Shown here in pieces: positions 53,569 to 63,567 of a stretch of DNA of 64,000 nt; position 1 is the stretch's first letter; each line of letters starts with the position of its first letter. The stretch lies in assembly GCF_014490445.1 (NCBI RefSeq), contig NZ_JACTUZ010000004.1, positions 1 through 64,000 of the forward strand, in the 5' to 3' direction. The notes under the pieces were generated by a model that was not told where the DNA came from, searched no databases, and was given only the letters and a program-made list of their open reading frames with translations. This stretch comes from Pseudoroseomonas ludipueritiae. GTDB taxonomy: Bacteria; Pseudomonadota; Alphaproteobacteria; Acetobacterales; Acetobacteraceae. The translations under genes were made by a program, and so were the position numbers.

Positions 53569-55266
53569 TCAGGCGGCGCGGGAGGGGCTCGGCTCGCTCT
53601 GCTTCCGCAGGCTGAGCAACGGGACATCCATTTCGCAGACCAGCCCGTCCGGCAGCCAGGACTGTGACAGCCTGCCGCCGAGCTGCCCCCGCACCACCGT
53701 GGCCAGGACGCGCGAGCCGAAGCCGCGCCCCATCGGCACGCCGGGCAGCGCCGGCCCGCCGGTCTCCCTCCAGCGCAGCCGCAGCGCGCTGGCCGGCGCA
53801 TCCTCCGTGCCCATCAGGTGCCAGGAGATGGAGACGCGCCCGCCGGGCACCGAGAGGGCCCCGTGCTTCACGGCATTGGTGGCCAGTTCATGCACCGCCA
53901 TGGCAAGGGGCTGCGCCGCGGCGGGCGGCAGCAGCACCGGCGGGCCGTCCAGCTCCGCCCGCGTGTCGAACTCGCCATCGCCGTCCGAGACGAAGGGCGC
54001 CAGTTCCGCCTGCAACAGCGCATGCAGGCTGGCGCCGCGCCATTGGTCTTCCGACAACAGGGTCTGCGCCCGCGAAAGGGCCGAGACGCGCCCCTCCACC
54101 GCCCTGACATAGGCGTCGAGGTCGTTCTTCGGCGTCAGTTGCAGCATTGCCTGCACCACCGCCAGGGCGTTCTTGGCGCGGTGGTCGACCTCGCGCGCGA
54201 GCAGGCGTAGGCGTGTCTCGCCGGATTCGATCTCCGCGGTCCGGTCCTGGACGCGCCGTTCGAGGCTGGCGTTAAGGTCGCTCAGCTCCCGCGTGCGGCG
54301 CCTCGCCAGCTGCACCAGCCAGGAGAGGGCGACGGAGGTCAGCACCGCGAAAACGCCATAGGCCAGGGCGCGGCGGCGCCAGGGAGCCAGCACCACATCC
54401 ACGGGGATGCCATAGGCGACATTGACGGGGTAATGTTCCAGCCGGCGGAAGGCCGCCAGCCGCTCCACCTTGTCGAAGGGGGATGCACCCCGGATCACCT
54501 GCCGCTCGGCGCCATTGCTGGTAGCCCGGAAGAGCGGCGCCTGTGGCAGCATGCGCGGCATGCTCTCCGGATCGACCGGCGGGCGACGGGCCAGGATCAT
54601 CCCATCCTCCCGCACCAGGCTGACCAGCCCGCGCCGGTCCGGCGCCGCCTGGTTCCAGTATTGGAGCAGGGAGCGCTGCTCCACGATCATGGCGGCGACA
54701 CCCAGAAAGGAGCCATCCTCGGCGGAGCGGCGGCGGGTGATCAGAAAAATCACCGAACCGTCAACCTGGCTGCGGGTAGGGCGGGAGATGAAGGCTTGCG
54801 TGCCGGGATTATCGCGGTGCCAGAGAAAGTAATCCCGCTGGCTGACATTCACCGCTTGCAGCGGCTGCGGGCGCTGCGAATCCACCAGCACCTGGCCTTC
54901 AGCGCCGAAGACGGCAATCCCGAGCTGCTCGTCGGCATAGAGCCTCAGCCGGCGCAGGACGGCATGGTGGCTGGGGGCATTGGCGCGGATCTCCTCGTTT
55001 GAGAGGCCGCGCAACTGGTGCTCGGCGGCGCCGAGCGCGAGCGCCTGGAACTGGAAGACCTTTTCCGCCTGGCCATGGATGGTGTCCAGCATCACCAGGA
55101 TATTGCGCCGGGCCTCCGAAAGCACCTGGCGGCGGTCGTTGATGACCTCGGCGGTCGCCAGGATCAGCGGCAGGCCCGCGCAGGCGATGAGCAAGGCGTT
55201 GAAAGCATGCAGCCGGTGCCGCCGTCTTCGCACCTGCGGTAGCCGAAGGGAATCTGCGCCTGACAT
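53569..55266 (-). CDS. HWE-family sensor kinase with periplasmic dCache-like domain
   Basis: A 565-residue membrane kinase. Spans at about 22-42 and 301-320 bracket a periplasmic dCache-type domain (HHAVLRRLRLYADEQLGIAV, FLWHRDNPGTQAFISRPT). A coiled linker leads to the HWE H-box LAREVDHRAKNALAVVQAML with His362 and the ATPase motif VHELATNAVKHGAL. HWE kinases lack a normal F-box and are a mainly alphaproteobacterial group. No response regulator is in the neighbourhood. It is divergent from the ABC importer that begins at 55537, so sensing of an importer ligand is possible. Confidence 0.93.
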   Translation of the reverse strand: MSGADSLRLPQVRRRRHRLHAFNALLIACAGLPLILATAEVINDRRQVLSEARRNILVMLDTIHGQAEKVFQFQALALGAAEHQLRGLSNEEIRANAPSHHAVLRRLRLYADEQLGIAVFGAEGQVLVDSQRPQPLQAVNVSQRDYFLWHRDNPGTQAFISRPTRSQVDGSVIFLITRRRSAEDGSFLGVAAMIVEQRSLLQYWNQAAPDRRGLVSLVREDGMILARRPPVDPESMPRMLPQAPLFRATSNGAERQVIRGASPFDKVERLAAFRRLEHYPVNVAYGIPVDVVLAPWRRRALAYGVFAVLTSVALSWLVQLARRRTRELSDLNASLERRVQDRTAEIESGETRLRLLAREVDHRAKNALAVVQAMLQLTPKNDLDAYVRAVEGRVSALSRAQTLLSEDQWRGASLHALLQAELAPFVSDGDGEFDTRAELDGPPVLLPPAAAQPLAMAVHELATNAVKHGALSVPGGRVSISWHLMGTEDAPASALRLRWRETGGPALPGVPMGRGFGSRVLATVVRGQLGGRLSQSWLPDGLVCEMDVPLLSLRKQSEPSPSRAA

Positions 55267-55410
55267 CTCCGCTCCTGCGGGGCAGCGCCCCGCCGATGTC
55301 CAGAAATAACAACGCCCGCAGAATGATCAAGTCGGGCCGGAGCCCGGCTCTCCCGAGAGGAGTATTGCCCGGGTGGAAATCATGCCCCAACTGCCCATCC
55401 GGCAATCCAG

Positions 55411-55424
55411 ACTGCTATAGCAGT
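55411..55424. promoter_or_regulatory. 14-bp perfect palindrome, candidate operator
   Basis: ACTGCTATAGCAGT is a perfect palindrome in the 270-base divergent region between the HWE kinase and the binding protein at 55537, 113 bases before that ATG. It could serve either gene. It overlaps a TATAG-like core, so promoter overlap is possible. Confidence 0.4.
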
Positions 55425-55536
55425 AGCGCGGGCAACAAAGGTGTGATTAGCATCCGCGAGACCCAAGGATGGTTCACCGGTGCCGGCGCCCCCCGCCGTG
55501 CCAGTGCTTGCATCCTGGTAAGAAAGAGGAAACGAC

Positions 55537-56721
55537 ATGCAATACGCCTCTCGACGCGGCCTTCTGGGCGGCAGCGCCGGACTGGTTCTTGGCAGCATGG
55601 CGGGGGCTGGCGCCAAGGCCCAGACCGCCGAGCCGCGCAGCCCGCTGGCCCTGAACATCATCGATGCCGCCGGCAACCTCGCGCTGACGCAGAAGGCCTT
55701 CGACAACTACCGCCGCGCCAAGCCGCGCATGGTGTCGCGCATGGTCTTCACCAAGGCGCCGGCCCCGGAAGTGCCTGGCAAGATCAAGGCGCAGCAGCAG
55801 GCCGGGCGCCTGGACATCGACATGGTGATTGTTGGCACCGACGCGCTCTCCGCCGGCATCCAGCAGGGGCTCTGGACGGAGCTGACCGACACGCATGCCC
55901 GCGCCCTGCCCAATCTGCAGGACATCTTCCTGGAGCCGGCCTGGCGCATGCAGGGCCTGGCGCAGAAGCAGGGGGTGGTGGTCTCCTACTACCCCTCCGG
56001 CCCGCTGCTGGAATACATGCCGAACAAGGTGCCGACGCCGCCCGCCAGCGCCGAGGAACTTCTGGCCTGGACCAAGCAGAACCCCAACAAGTTCTGCTAC
56101 GCCCGCCCGGCCAATTCCGGCCCCGGCCGCACCTGGCTGATGGGCCTGCCCTATATCCTGGGCGACAAGGATCCCAGCGACCCGATGAACGGCTGGGACA
56201 AGACCTGGAGCTACCTGAAGGAACTCGGCCAGAACATCGAGTATTACCCGACTGGCACCGGCGTGACGATGAAGGAACTGGGTGAGGGCACCCGGGACAT
56301 GATCATCAGCACCACGGGCTGGGACATCAATCCGCGCGTCCTCGGCATTGTGCCGAAGGAAGCGAAGGTGGCGACGCTCAAGAATTTCCGCTGGGTGGTC
56401 GATGCCCACTACATCGTCATTCCCAAGGGCATCGCCGAGGAGCGGCTGCGCGTGCTGCTCGACCTGACCTCTTTCCTGCTCACCAAGGAAAGCCAGGCCT
56501 ATACCTATGACGAGGGCTATTTCTATCCGGGCCCGGCGGTGAAGGGCGTCACGCTCGACATGGCGCCGAAGGAAAGCCAGGACGCGATCCGCGAATATGG
56601 CCGCCCGGAATACGAGAAGCTGATCGCCGAGACGCCCACGGAACTGCCGCTGGACGCCGACAAGATGGTGCTGGCCTTCCGCCGGTGGGACGAGGAGATC
56701 GGGGCGCGGAGAACCCGGTGA
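55537..56721 (+). CDS. ABC importer binding protein (iron/spermidine/phosphonate-like fold)
   Basis: A 394-residue periplasmic protein with a Tat signal (MQYASRRGLLGGSAGLVLG, cleavage near AKAQ). Fold-type motifs are VIVGTDALSAGIQQGLWT and YPSGPLLEYMPNKVPTPPAS. It is closely related to the protein at 59599 (shared FCYARPANSGPG/FVYARPANSGPG, YILGDKDPSDP and GWDINPRVLGIVPKEAKV). First gene of a complete importer with an ATPase and two permeases. The ligand class is not settled. Confidence 0.93.
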   Translation: MQYASRRGLLGGSAGLVLGSMAGAGAKAQTAEPRSPLALNIIDAAGNLALTQKAFDNYRRAKPRMVSRMVFTKAPAPEVPGKIKAQQQAGRLDIDMVIVGTDALSAGIQQGLWTELTDTHARALPNLQDIFLEPAWRMQGLAQKQGVVVSYYPSGPLLEYMPNKVPTPPASAEELLAWTKQNPNKFCYARPANSGPGRTWLMGLPYILGDKDPSDPMNGWDKTWSYLKELGQNIEYYPTGTGVTMKELGEGTRDMIISTTGWDINPRVLGIVPKEAKVATLKNFRWVVDAHYIVIPKGIAEERLRVLLDLTSFLLTKESQAYTYDEGYFYPGPAVKGVTLDMAPKESQDAIREYGRPEYEKLIAETPTELPLDADKMVLAFRRWDEEIGARRTR

Positions 56722-56740
56722 ACGACGGAGTTACCCTGGT

Positions 56741-57810
<1,070 letters not shown>

Positions 57811-57814
<4 letters not shown>

Positions 57815-58704
57815 GCACGGCCATCGACACCAGCCCGCCGCTGCGGCTGCGCATGGCGGCGAAGGGGCTCGACACAGTGACGCTGCTGGTGCTGCCGGCA
57901 GCCTTCGTGCTCGTGGCGCTGTTCCTCTATCCCTTCCTCTACGGGCTCTGGCTCTCCTTCCGCCCGAAGGATGGCACGCTGCTGGGGAACTACGGTCGCT
58001 TCTTCTCCGATCCCTTCCTCTACGACACCATCTGGGCGACGATGCGGCTGGCGGTGCCGGTCACGCTGCTGAACCTGCTGCTGGCGGTTCCCGTGGCCTT
58101 CCGCGTGCGCCTGATGCGGCGGCAGCGGCTGCTGACCACCATTCTGATCCTGCCGATCACGCTCGGCACGGTGCTGGTGGCGGAAGGCATGCTCTTCTAT
58201 TTCGGCGCGCAGGGCTGGTTCAGCCGCACGCTGATGACGATCGGCCTGACCTCGGGCCCGATCAAGCTGACCAACAGCTATATCGGCGTCTTCCTGTCGC
58301 TGCTGATCACCGGCTTCCCCTTCACCTTCCTGCTGACGCTCTCCTATGTCACCGGCATCGATCCCTCGCTGGAACAGGCGTCGGCGACGCTGGGGGCGGG
58401 GCCGCGCTCGCGCTTCCGGCACATCTTCCTGCCGCTGCTGCTGCCGGGCCTCGCCATCACCTTCTGCCTCAGCTTCGTGCAGGCCTATTCGGTCTTTCCC
58501 TCGGCGGTGCTGGTGGGCGAGCCGGCCCGAATAACCCGCGTCATCTCCATCGCGGCCTACCAAGCGGCCTTCGAGGAATATGATTACTCCATGGCCTCGG
58601 CCATCGCGATGATCATGGGCTTCACGCAGCTGGCCGTGGTGGTCCTGGTGCTGGCGTCGCGGCAGTTGTTCTATCGCGGCCCCGCCGGCGGCGGCAAAGG
58701 CTGA
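57811..58704 (+). CDS. ABC importer permease
   Basis: A 297-residue inner-membrane permease with six spans. The EAA loop is LEQASATLGAGPRSRFRHIFLP. It belongs to the PotB/ThiP-like permease type with LILPITLGTVLVAEGMLFY. Overlaps the ATPase gene by 4 bases and precedes the second permease by 12 bases. Confidence 0.94.
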
Positions 58705-58716
58705 GGAGCGTCCTAG

Positions 58717-59559
58717 ATGCATAGCAATCCCAGCCTTTCCACCCGCCTCTGGGCCGCGGCGCTCTGGGTTCTGGTTGGCTTCTTCGTGCTCAACCTGCTG
58801 GCGATGATCGGCTCCGTGGTCGTCAGCTCCTTCGGTACGCGCTGGCTCGGCACCTGGCTGCCGGCCGGCTGGACCACCCGCTGGTATTCCGCGGCCTGGG
58901 AGGAGTTCCAGTTGCACGACGTGCTGCTGGTCACCTTCCAGATCACCTTCTCCGTGGTGCTGCTCTCCGGCCTCTTCGGCGTGCCGGCGGCCTATGCCAT
59001 GGCGCGGCGGGACTTCCCCGGCAAGCGGCTGCTGATGCTGCTCTTCCTGCTGCCGCTGCTGGTGCCGCCCATCACCTATGGCATCCCGATGGCCACCGTA
59101 CTGTATCAGGTAGGGCTCGGCGGCACGATGGCGGGCGTGATCCTCGCCAATCTCGTGCCCACAGTCCCCTTCGTGATCCTGGTCATGATTCCCTTCGTGG
59201 AGCAGATCGATCCGAAGATCGAGGCCGCCGCGCGGGTCTTCGGCGCCGGCACCTTCCGCCTCTTCGTGCATGTGCTGACGCCGCTGCTGCTGCCGGGTGT
59301 GCTGGCGGCGCTGCTGCTGGTGCTGGTGCGCACCATCGCGATGTTCGAGCTGACCTTCCTGACCGCGGGCCCGACCAGCCAGACGCTGGTGGTCGCGCTC
59401 TATTACTCGGTCTTCGCGGCGGGTGTGCGGGCGGTGCAGTCGGTGGATGCCATGGCGGTGATCTACATGCTCGCCACGCTGATCTGGCTGGTGATCGCGC
59501 TGCGCTTCGTCAGCCCGACGCAGATCGTCGCCCGCGCCAAGCAACAGCAGGCACACTAG
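58717..59559 (+). CDS. ABC importer permease
   Basis: A 280-residue six-span permease of the PotC type, with EAA loop IEAAARVFGAGTFRLFVHVLTP. The last span is followed by a short basic tail (VARAKQQQAH). Completes the importer. A bidirectional terminator separates it from the convergent paralogous binding protein. Confidence 0.94.
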   Translation: MHSNPSLSTRLWAAALWVLVGFFVLNLLAMIGSVVVSSFGTRWLGTWLPAGWTTRWYSAAWEEFQLHDVLLVTFQITFSVVLLSGLFGVPAAYAMARRDFPGKRLLMLLFLLPLLVPPITYGIPMATVLYQVGLGGTMAGVILANLVPTVPFVILVMIPFVEQIDPKIEAAARVFGAGTFRLFVHVLTPLLLPGVLAALLLVLVRTIAMFELTFLTAGPTSQTLVVALYYSVFAAGVRAVQSVDAMAVIYMLATLIWLVIALRFVSPTQIVARAKQQQAH

Positions 59560-59566
59560 CGGATAC

Positions 59567-59590
59567 GGCAGGGCGGCTCGCCGCCCTGCC
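59567..59590. terminator. bidirectional hairpin terminator
   Basis: A perfect 10-bp stem GGCAGGGCGG / CCGCCCTGCC with loop CTCG between two convergent genes. Confidence 0.75.
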
Positions 59591-59598
59591 GCCCCTCC

Positions 59599-60786
59599 TT
59601 ACTGCCGCGGCTTCTTGGAGCCGATCTGCTCATCCCAGCGGCGGAAGGCCGCCACCAGCCGGTCCGGCGTCAGCGGCGGTGCCACCGGGCGTTCCTTGAA
59701 CCAGGTCTCGTATTCCGGCCGGCCGAATTCACGGATCACGTCCTGGCTTTCCTGCGGTGCCATCGAGAGCGGCGCATTCGCGATCACCGGGCCCGGATAG
59801 AGATAACCCTTGTCATAGGTCATGGCCTGCTGCGGCGGCTGCAACAGGAAGGCCATCAGCCTGGCGCAGACCGCCACGCGCTCCGGCGCCACGCCCTTGG
59901 GCACGGCCATGAAATGCGCGTCCGGCAGCCAATGCGTGCCATCCAGCATGAAGACCTTGGCTTCCTTCGGCACGATCCCCAGCACGCGTGGGTTGATGTC
60001 CCAGCCGCAGGCGGTCGCGATGATGTCGCGCGAGCCTTCGCCGAACTCCCGCATCGTGGCGGCGGTGCCGGTTGGATAGTAATCGATCGTCTCGCCGATG
60101 GCCTGGAGATAATCCCAGCTCTTGTCCCAGCCATTGATCGGGTCCGAGGGGTCCTTGTCGCCCAGGATGTAGGGAAGGCCCTGCAACAGGGTCCATCCCG
60201 GCCCGGAATTGGCCGGGCGGGCATAGACGAAGCGCCTGGGATGCGCCCTGGCCCATCCCAGCAGGTCTTCCGGCGTGCGGATCGTCGCCGTCATCCGGTC
60301 GGGCATGTACTCGAACAGGGGACCGGAGGGCGTGTAGGACACCTCGATGCCATAGCCGCGACCAAAATTCGCCTGCAGCATCTTGGCGCCGGGGATCAGG
60401 ATCCTGTCCAGGTCCGGCAGAACATCGGAATAGGCTGGCAGCATCTGCGTCCAGAGGCCCTGGTTGATGCCGTCCGACAGCGGGCCAAGCCCGAGCAGCA
60501 CGAAGTCGATATCCAGCCGCCCGGCATCCTGCTGCGCCTTGAGCTTCGGCGCCAACTCGGGCGAGGGCGCGACCTGGATGTTGAGGCGGGAGATCAGCTT
60601 GGGATTCTGCTGCCGGAACAGCTCGATCGCCGGGCGGTCGATCTGCAGGGCGCCGGCAACATCCATGATGCTGAGCGCGATGGGCGCGCTGGGCAGAGGG
60701 GTCTGCGCATGGGCTTGCTGCAAGGCCACCGTCGCGGCTGAGCCACCGGCCAGCAAGGTACGCCGGCGCAGGTAATGGATGGACAT
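59599..60786 (-). CDS. second ABC importer binding protein, paralogue of 55537
   Basis: A 395-residue periplasmic protein with a twin-Arg-type signal (MSIHYLRRRTLLAGGSAAT, cleavage near QQAHAQ). It is a clear paralogue of the protein at 55537: SYTPSGPLFEYMPDRM, FVYARPANSGPGWTLLQGLP, YILGDKDPSDPINGWDKSWD and GWDINPRVLGIVPKEAKV are conserved. It is placed convergently after the importer operon with its own transcription. The signal region and ligand-proximal residues differ (WTQMLPAYSDVLPDLDRILI against WTELTDTHARALPNLQDIFL), so it may bind a different ligand and share the permeases. Confidence 0.93.
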   Translation of the reverse strand: MSIHYLRRRTLLAGGSAATVALQQAHAQTPLPSAPIALSIMDVAGALQIDRPAIELFRQQNPKLISRLNIQVAPSPELAPKLKAQQDAGRLDIDFVLLGLGPLSDGINQGLWTQMLPAYSDVLPDLDRILIPGAKMLQANFGRGYGIEVSYTPSGPLFEYMPDRMTATIRTPEDLLGWARAHPRRFVYARPANSGPGWTLLQGLPYILGDKDPSDPINGWDKSWDYLQAIGETIDYYPTGTAATMREFGEGSRDIIATACGWDINPRVLGIVPKEAKVFMLDGTHWLPDAHFMAVPKGVAPERVAVCARLMAFLLQPPQQAMTYDKGYLYPGPVIANAPLSMAPQESQDVIREFGRPEYETWFKERPVAPPLTPDRLVAAFRRWDEQIGSKKPRQ

Positions 60787-60939
60787 GCTTCCTCCGTTTT
60801 CTGTGACGTGCCGTCAGGCGAGGGACGCGTACTCGCAAAGCCCGCGCACCAGGACAGGCGCAACGATGCCTCATCGTAAGCATGACCGAGAATGGAGGGA
60901 GTTGCAGCAATTTCAGCGAGGCATGATGCCGCCGCCTCG

Positions 60940-61971
60940 CTAGATGGCCTTGACCGGGCAAGGGCGGCCGCTGCGCGAACTCTCCAGCAAGGCGTCGACG
61001 AGATAGTGGACGCGCAGCGCGTCGGTGCCGCTGGCCGCGGGCTCGCGCCCTTCGTCCAGCGCATCCAGGAAATCCGCCAGCACGCTGCGGTGGTAATCGT
61101 GCGGGAAGGCCATGGGGTCGGCGCCGGTGCCGCCGCCGCCACCTGGGCGAAGCTCCGTGACCCGGCCATCCTGGTGCTGCACATGCAGGTCCACGCCTGT
61201 CAGCGCGGCCGTGGCCCGTGTTCCGATCAACTCGATGCGCTCCGGGAAGCCCGGGAAGGCGGCCGTGGTGGCCTCGATGGTGCCCATGGCGCCGCTGGCG
61301 AAGCGCACCGCCGCGCAGGCCAGATCCTCCGTCTCCATGCGGTGGACCGGGCTGGTCGTGGCATAGCCGGTGACCTCGGCCACCGGTCCGGCCAGGCTTT
61401 GCAGCAGGTCCAGCGTATGGATGCCCTGGGTGATCAGCACGCCGCCGCCATCCCGCGCCAAGGTTCCACGGCCCGGCTCGTCGTAATAGGACTGGGGGCG
61501 CCAAAGCCGGATGCTGGCGGAGGCGGCGAGCAGCGTGCCGATCTGCCCCTCCCGCTGAAGTGCCGCGAATTGCACGGCGGCGGGCCGGAAGCGATGCTGC
61601 AGCACCAGGCCCAGCGTGACGCCGGCCTCGCGGCAGGCGGCGACCAGTTGCTCGGCCCGCGCGGTGGTGACCTCCAGCGGCTTCTCCAGCAGGATATGCT
61701 TGCCGGCGGCGGCGCAGCGGCGGACCAGTTCGAGATGCGTATCCGGCGGCGTCAGGATCATGACGCAATCCACGCTGGCATCGGCGAGGATTGTGTCGAG
61801 CTGATCGATGAGCGGAAAGGGGAAACGCCGCGCGAAGCTCTCGCGCCGGGCTGCGCTGCGCGCATAGGCGCCAGCCACTTCCACGCGCTCCGCCAGATCA
61901 AGCAAGGATCTGGCATGCGGCGTGACAGCCATGCCGAGGCCAATGACTCCGATGCGGTGCCGCGTGGCCAT
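60940..61971 (-). CDS. Gfo/Idh/MocA-family oxidoreductase
   Basis: A 343-residue NAD(P)-dependent dehydrogenase. The Rossmann motif is IGVIGLGMAVTPHARSLLDL and the catalytic EKP of LLEKPLEVT is present. The C-terminal alpha/beta domain contains GVLITQGIHTLDLLQSLAG and FPHDYHRSVLADFLDALDEG. Members oxidise sugars, inositols or related polyols, and the substrate here is unknown. It lies between a binding-protein gene and a polar-type ABC importer on the same strand; 60787-60939 shows no gene. Confidence 0.93.
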   Translation of the reverse strand: MATRHRIGVIGLGMAVTPHARSLLDLAERVEVAGAYARSAARRESFARRFPFPLIDQLDTILADASVDCVMILTPPDTHLELVRRCAAAGKHILLEKPLEVTTARAEQLVAACREAGVTLGLVLQHRFRPAAVQFAALQREGQIGTLLAASASIRLWRPQSYYDEPGRGTLARDGGGVLITQGIHTLDLLQSLAGPVAEVTGYATTSPVHRMETEDLACAAVRFASGAMGTIEATTAAFPGFPERIELIGTRATAALTGVDLHVQHQDGRVTELRPGGGGGTGADPMAFPHDYHRSVLADFLDALDEGREPAASGTDALRVHYLVDALLESSRSGRPCPVKAI

Positions 61972-61990
61972 GCCTGCCTCCGGCCTCAGG

Positions 61991-62020
61991 AGAAAAGCCC
62001 GCGGCCTGGAGGGCCGCGGG
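61991..62020 (-). terminator. intrinsic terminator of the amino-acid-type importer
   Basis: On the minus strand CCCGCGGCC pairs with GGCCGCGGG around a 5-base loop, and the exit reads TTTTCT, a genuine U-run. It lies just after the binding-protein stop at 62035 and before the dehydrogenase gene, so the two transcripts are separated. Confidence 0.85.
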
Positions 62021-62034
62021 GTGACAGCGGATGA

Positions 62035-62856
62035 TCAGAACTGCGGCATCGGCGGCAGCGGGTCCATCGGTGCCTTGAACCAGCGCTGGTGGATGCGGTC
62101 CAGCTCGCCGTTCTGCACGATGGAGGCGATGAAGGTGTTGCACCAGTCGCGCAGGGCCTCGTCCTGCTTGCGGAAGGCCATGCCATTGGCCTGGGCACGC
62201 AGCGTGAACTTCGGCTCGATCTGCAACTGCGGGTAATTGTTGGTCAGCTGCGCCAGAACCGTGCTGCTGGCGCCGATGGCCTGCACCTGGCCCGAGATGA
62301 TCGACTGCGTCGTGGTGGCATCATCGTCGAAGCGCATGACGCGAATTTCCTTTGGCGCCACTGCCATCAGCGCCGAATCCTGCGTGCTCGCACGCGCCAC
62401 GCCGACGCGCACGCCCTTGAGGTCGTCCGGGCCTTTGATGTTGGTGTTCTTGGGTGCCAGGATATAGGTCGTGAAGGCACTGTAGGGATTGGAGAAGAGC
62501 ACCTGCTTCGACCGTTCCTCGGTGATGCCGAAGGTGGCGACCAGCATGTCCACCTTGTTGGTCAGCAGGAAGGGGATGCGGTTGGGGCCGGTGACAGGCA
62601 CCAGTTGCAGCTGCACGCCCAGTTCCTTGGCCAGCAGGACGGAAACATCGGCGTCATAGCCGGCCGGCTTCTGGTTCTCGTCGATGCCGCCGAAGGGCGG
62701 GTAGTCGGTGAGAATGCCGATGGAGATCGTTCCACGCTTCTTGATCTCGTCGGGCGTGGCGGCCATGGCGGGGCGGATCAGGCCAGGCATCAGCGCGGCG
62801 GTGCCGCCGAGCGCGAGCGCGCCAAGAGCGCGGCGGCTGATCGGGTTGAAGGTCAT
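62035..62856 (-). CDS. amino-acid-type ABC binding protein (family 3)
   Basis: A 273-residue periplasmic binding protein. The start at 62856 has GGGAGAA upstream and gives a signal with SRRALGALALGG; an in-frame ATG at 62919 would add 21 residues. Family-3 blocks are KKRGTISIGILTDYPPFG, SVLLAKELGVQLQLVPVT, NKVDMLVATFGITEER and QAIGASSTVLAQL. Expressed with the two permeases upstream on the same strand. The C-terminus ends near a proline-rich tail (DPLPPMPQF). Confidence 0.93.
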   Translation of the reverse strand: MTFNPISRRALGALALGGTAALMPGLIRPAMAATPDEIKKRGTISIGILTDYPPFGGIDENQKPAGYDADVSVLLAKELGVQLQLVPVTGPNRIPFLLTNKVDMLVATFGITEERSKQVLFSNPYSAFTTYILAPKNTNIKGPDDLKGVRVGVARASTQDSALMAVAPKEIRVMRFDDDATTTQSIISGQVQAIGASSTVLAQLTNNYPQLQIEPKFTLRAQANGMAFRKQDEALRDWCNTFIASIVQNGELDRIHQRWFKAPMDPLPPMPQF

Positions 62857-62905
62857 AGCGATTTCTCCCTGGTCACTGCATGTATCATTGTCGTCGGTTG
62901 CCGCT

Positions 62906-63556
62906 TCAGCGGGTGGCAAGGGCGAGTTTCTGCTCCATGCGCTTGCTATAGGCCGAGAGCGGCCAGCAGATGACGAAGTAGGTCAGCCCCACCAGCCCGA
63001 AGATGGTGAAGGGCTGGAAGACGGCGTTATTGATCACCTGTGCCGCGCGCGTGATTTCCACGAAGCCGATGATCGAGGCGAGAGAGGTGGCCTTGATCAA
63101 CTGCACCAGGAAACCCACGGTGGGCGGGATGGCGATCCGGAAGGCCTGCGGCAGCACGACCAGCCGCATCTGGTTCCAGTAGCGCAGGCCGAGGGCGCTC
63201 GATGCTTCCCACTGGCCGCGCGGCACCACTTCAATGCTGCCACGCCAGATCTCGCCCAGGAAGGCGCTGGCATGCAGGGAGAGACCCAGCGCCGCCGCGC
63301 CCCAGGGATCGACATTGAAGCCGAAGATACCGGGGACGAAGAAGGCCAGGAACAGCTGCATCAGCAGGGGCGTGCCCTGGAAGAGCTTGATGTAGCCGAA
63401 GGCGAGCCAGCGGAGCGGCTTGATGGTGCCGCTGCGCATCAGTGCGATCAGGATGCCGCCGATGCTGCCGCCGATGAAGGCGAAGATGGACAGCAGCAGC
63501 GTCCAGCGCACCGCCGCCAGGATGAAGATGATCTCGTTGGGGCCGAGGCTTCGCAT
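62906..63556 (-). CDS. polar amino-acid-type ABC permease
   Basis: A 216-residue permease of the HisMQ type with FILAAVRWTLLLSIFAFIGG and the EAA-like loop SSALGLRYWNQMRLVVLPQAFR. It pairs with the partial permease at 63568, from which it is separated by 11 bases, and the binding protein follows 49 bases later. An ATPase gene is expected outside the window. Confidence 0.94.
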   Translation of the reverse strand: MRSLGPNEIIFILAAVRWTLLLSIFAFIGGSIGGILIALMRSGTIKPLRWLAFGYIKLFQGTPLLMQLFLAFFVPGIFGFNVDPWGAAALGLSLHASAFLGEIWRGSIEVVPRGQWEASSALGLRYWNQMRLVVLPQAFRIAIPPTVGFLVQLIKATSLASIIGFVEITRAAQVINNAVFQPFTIFGLVGLTYFVICWPLSAYSKRMEQKLALATR

Positions 63557-63567
63557 GCGCCGCTCCC

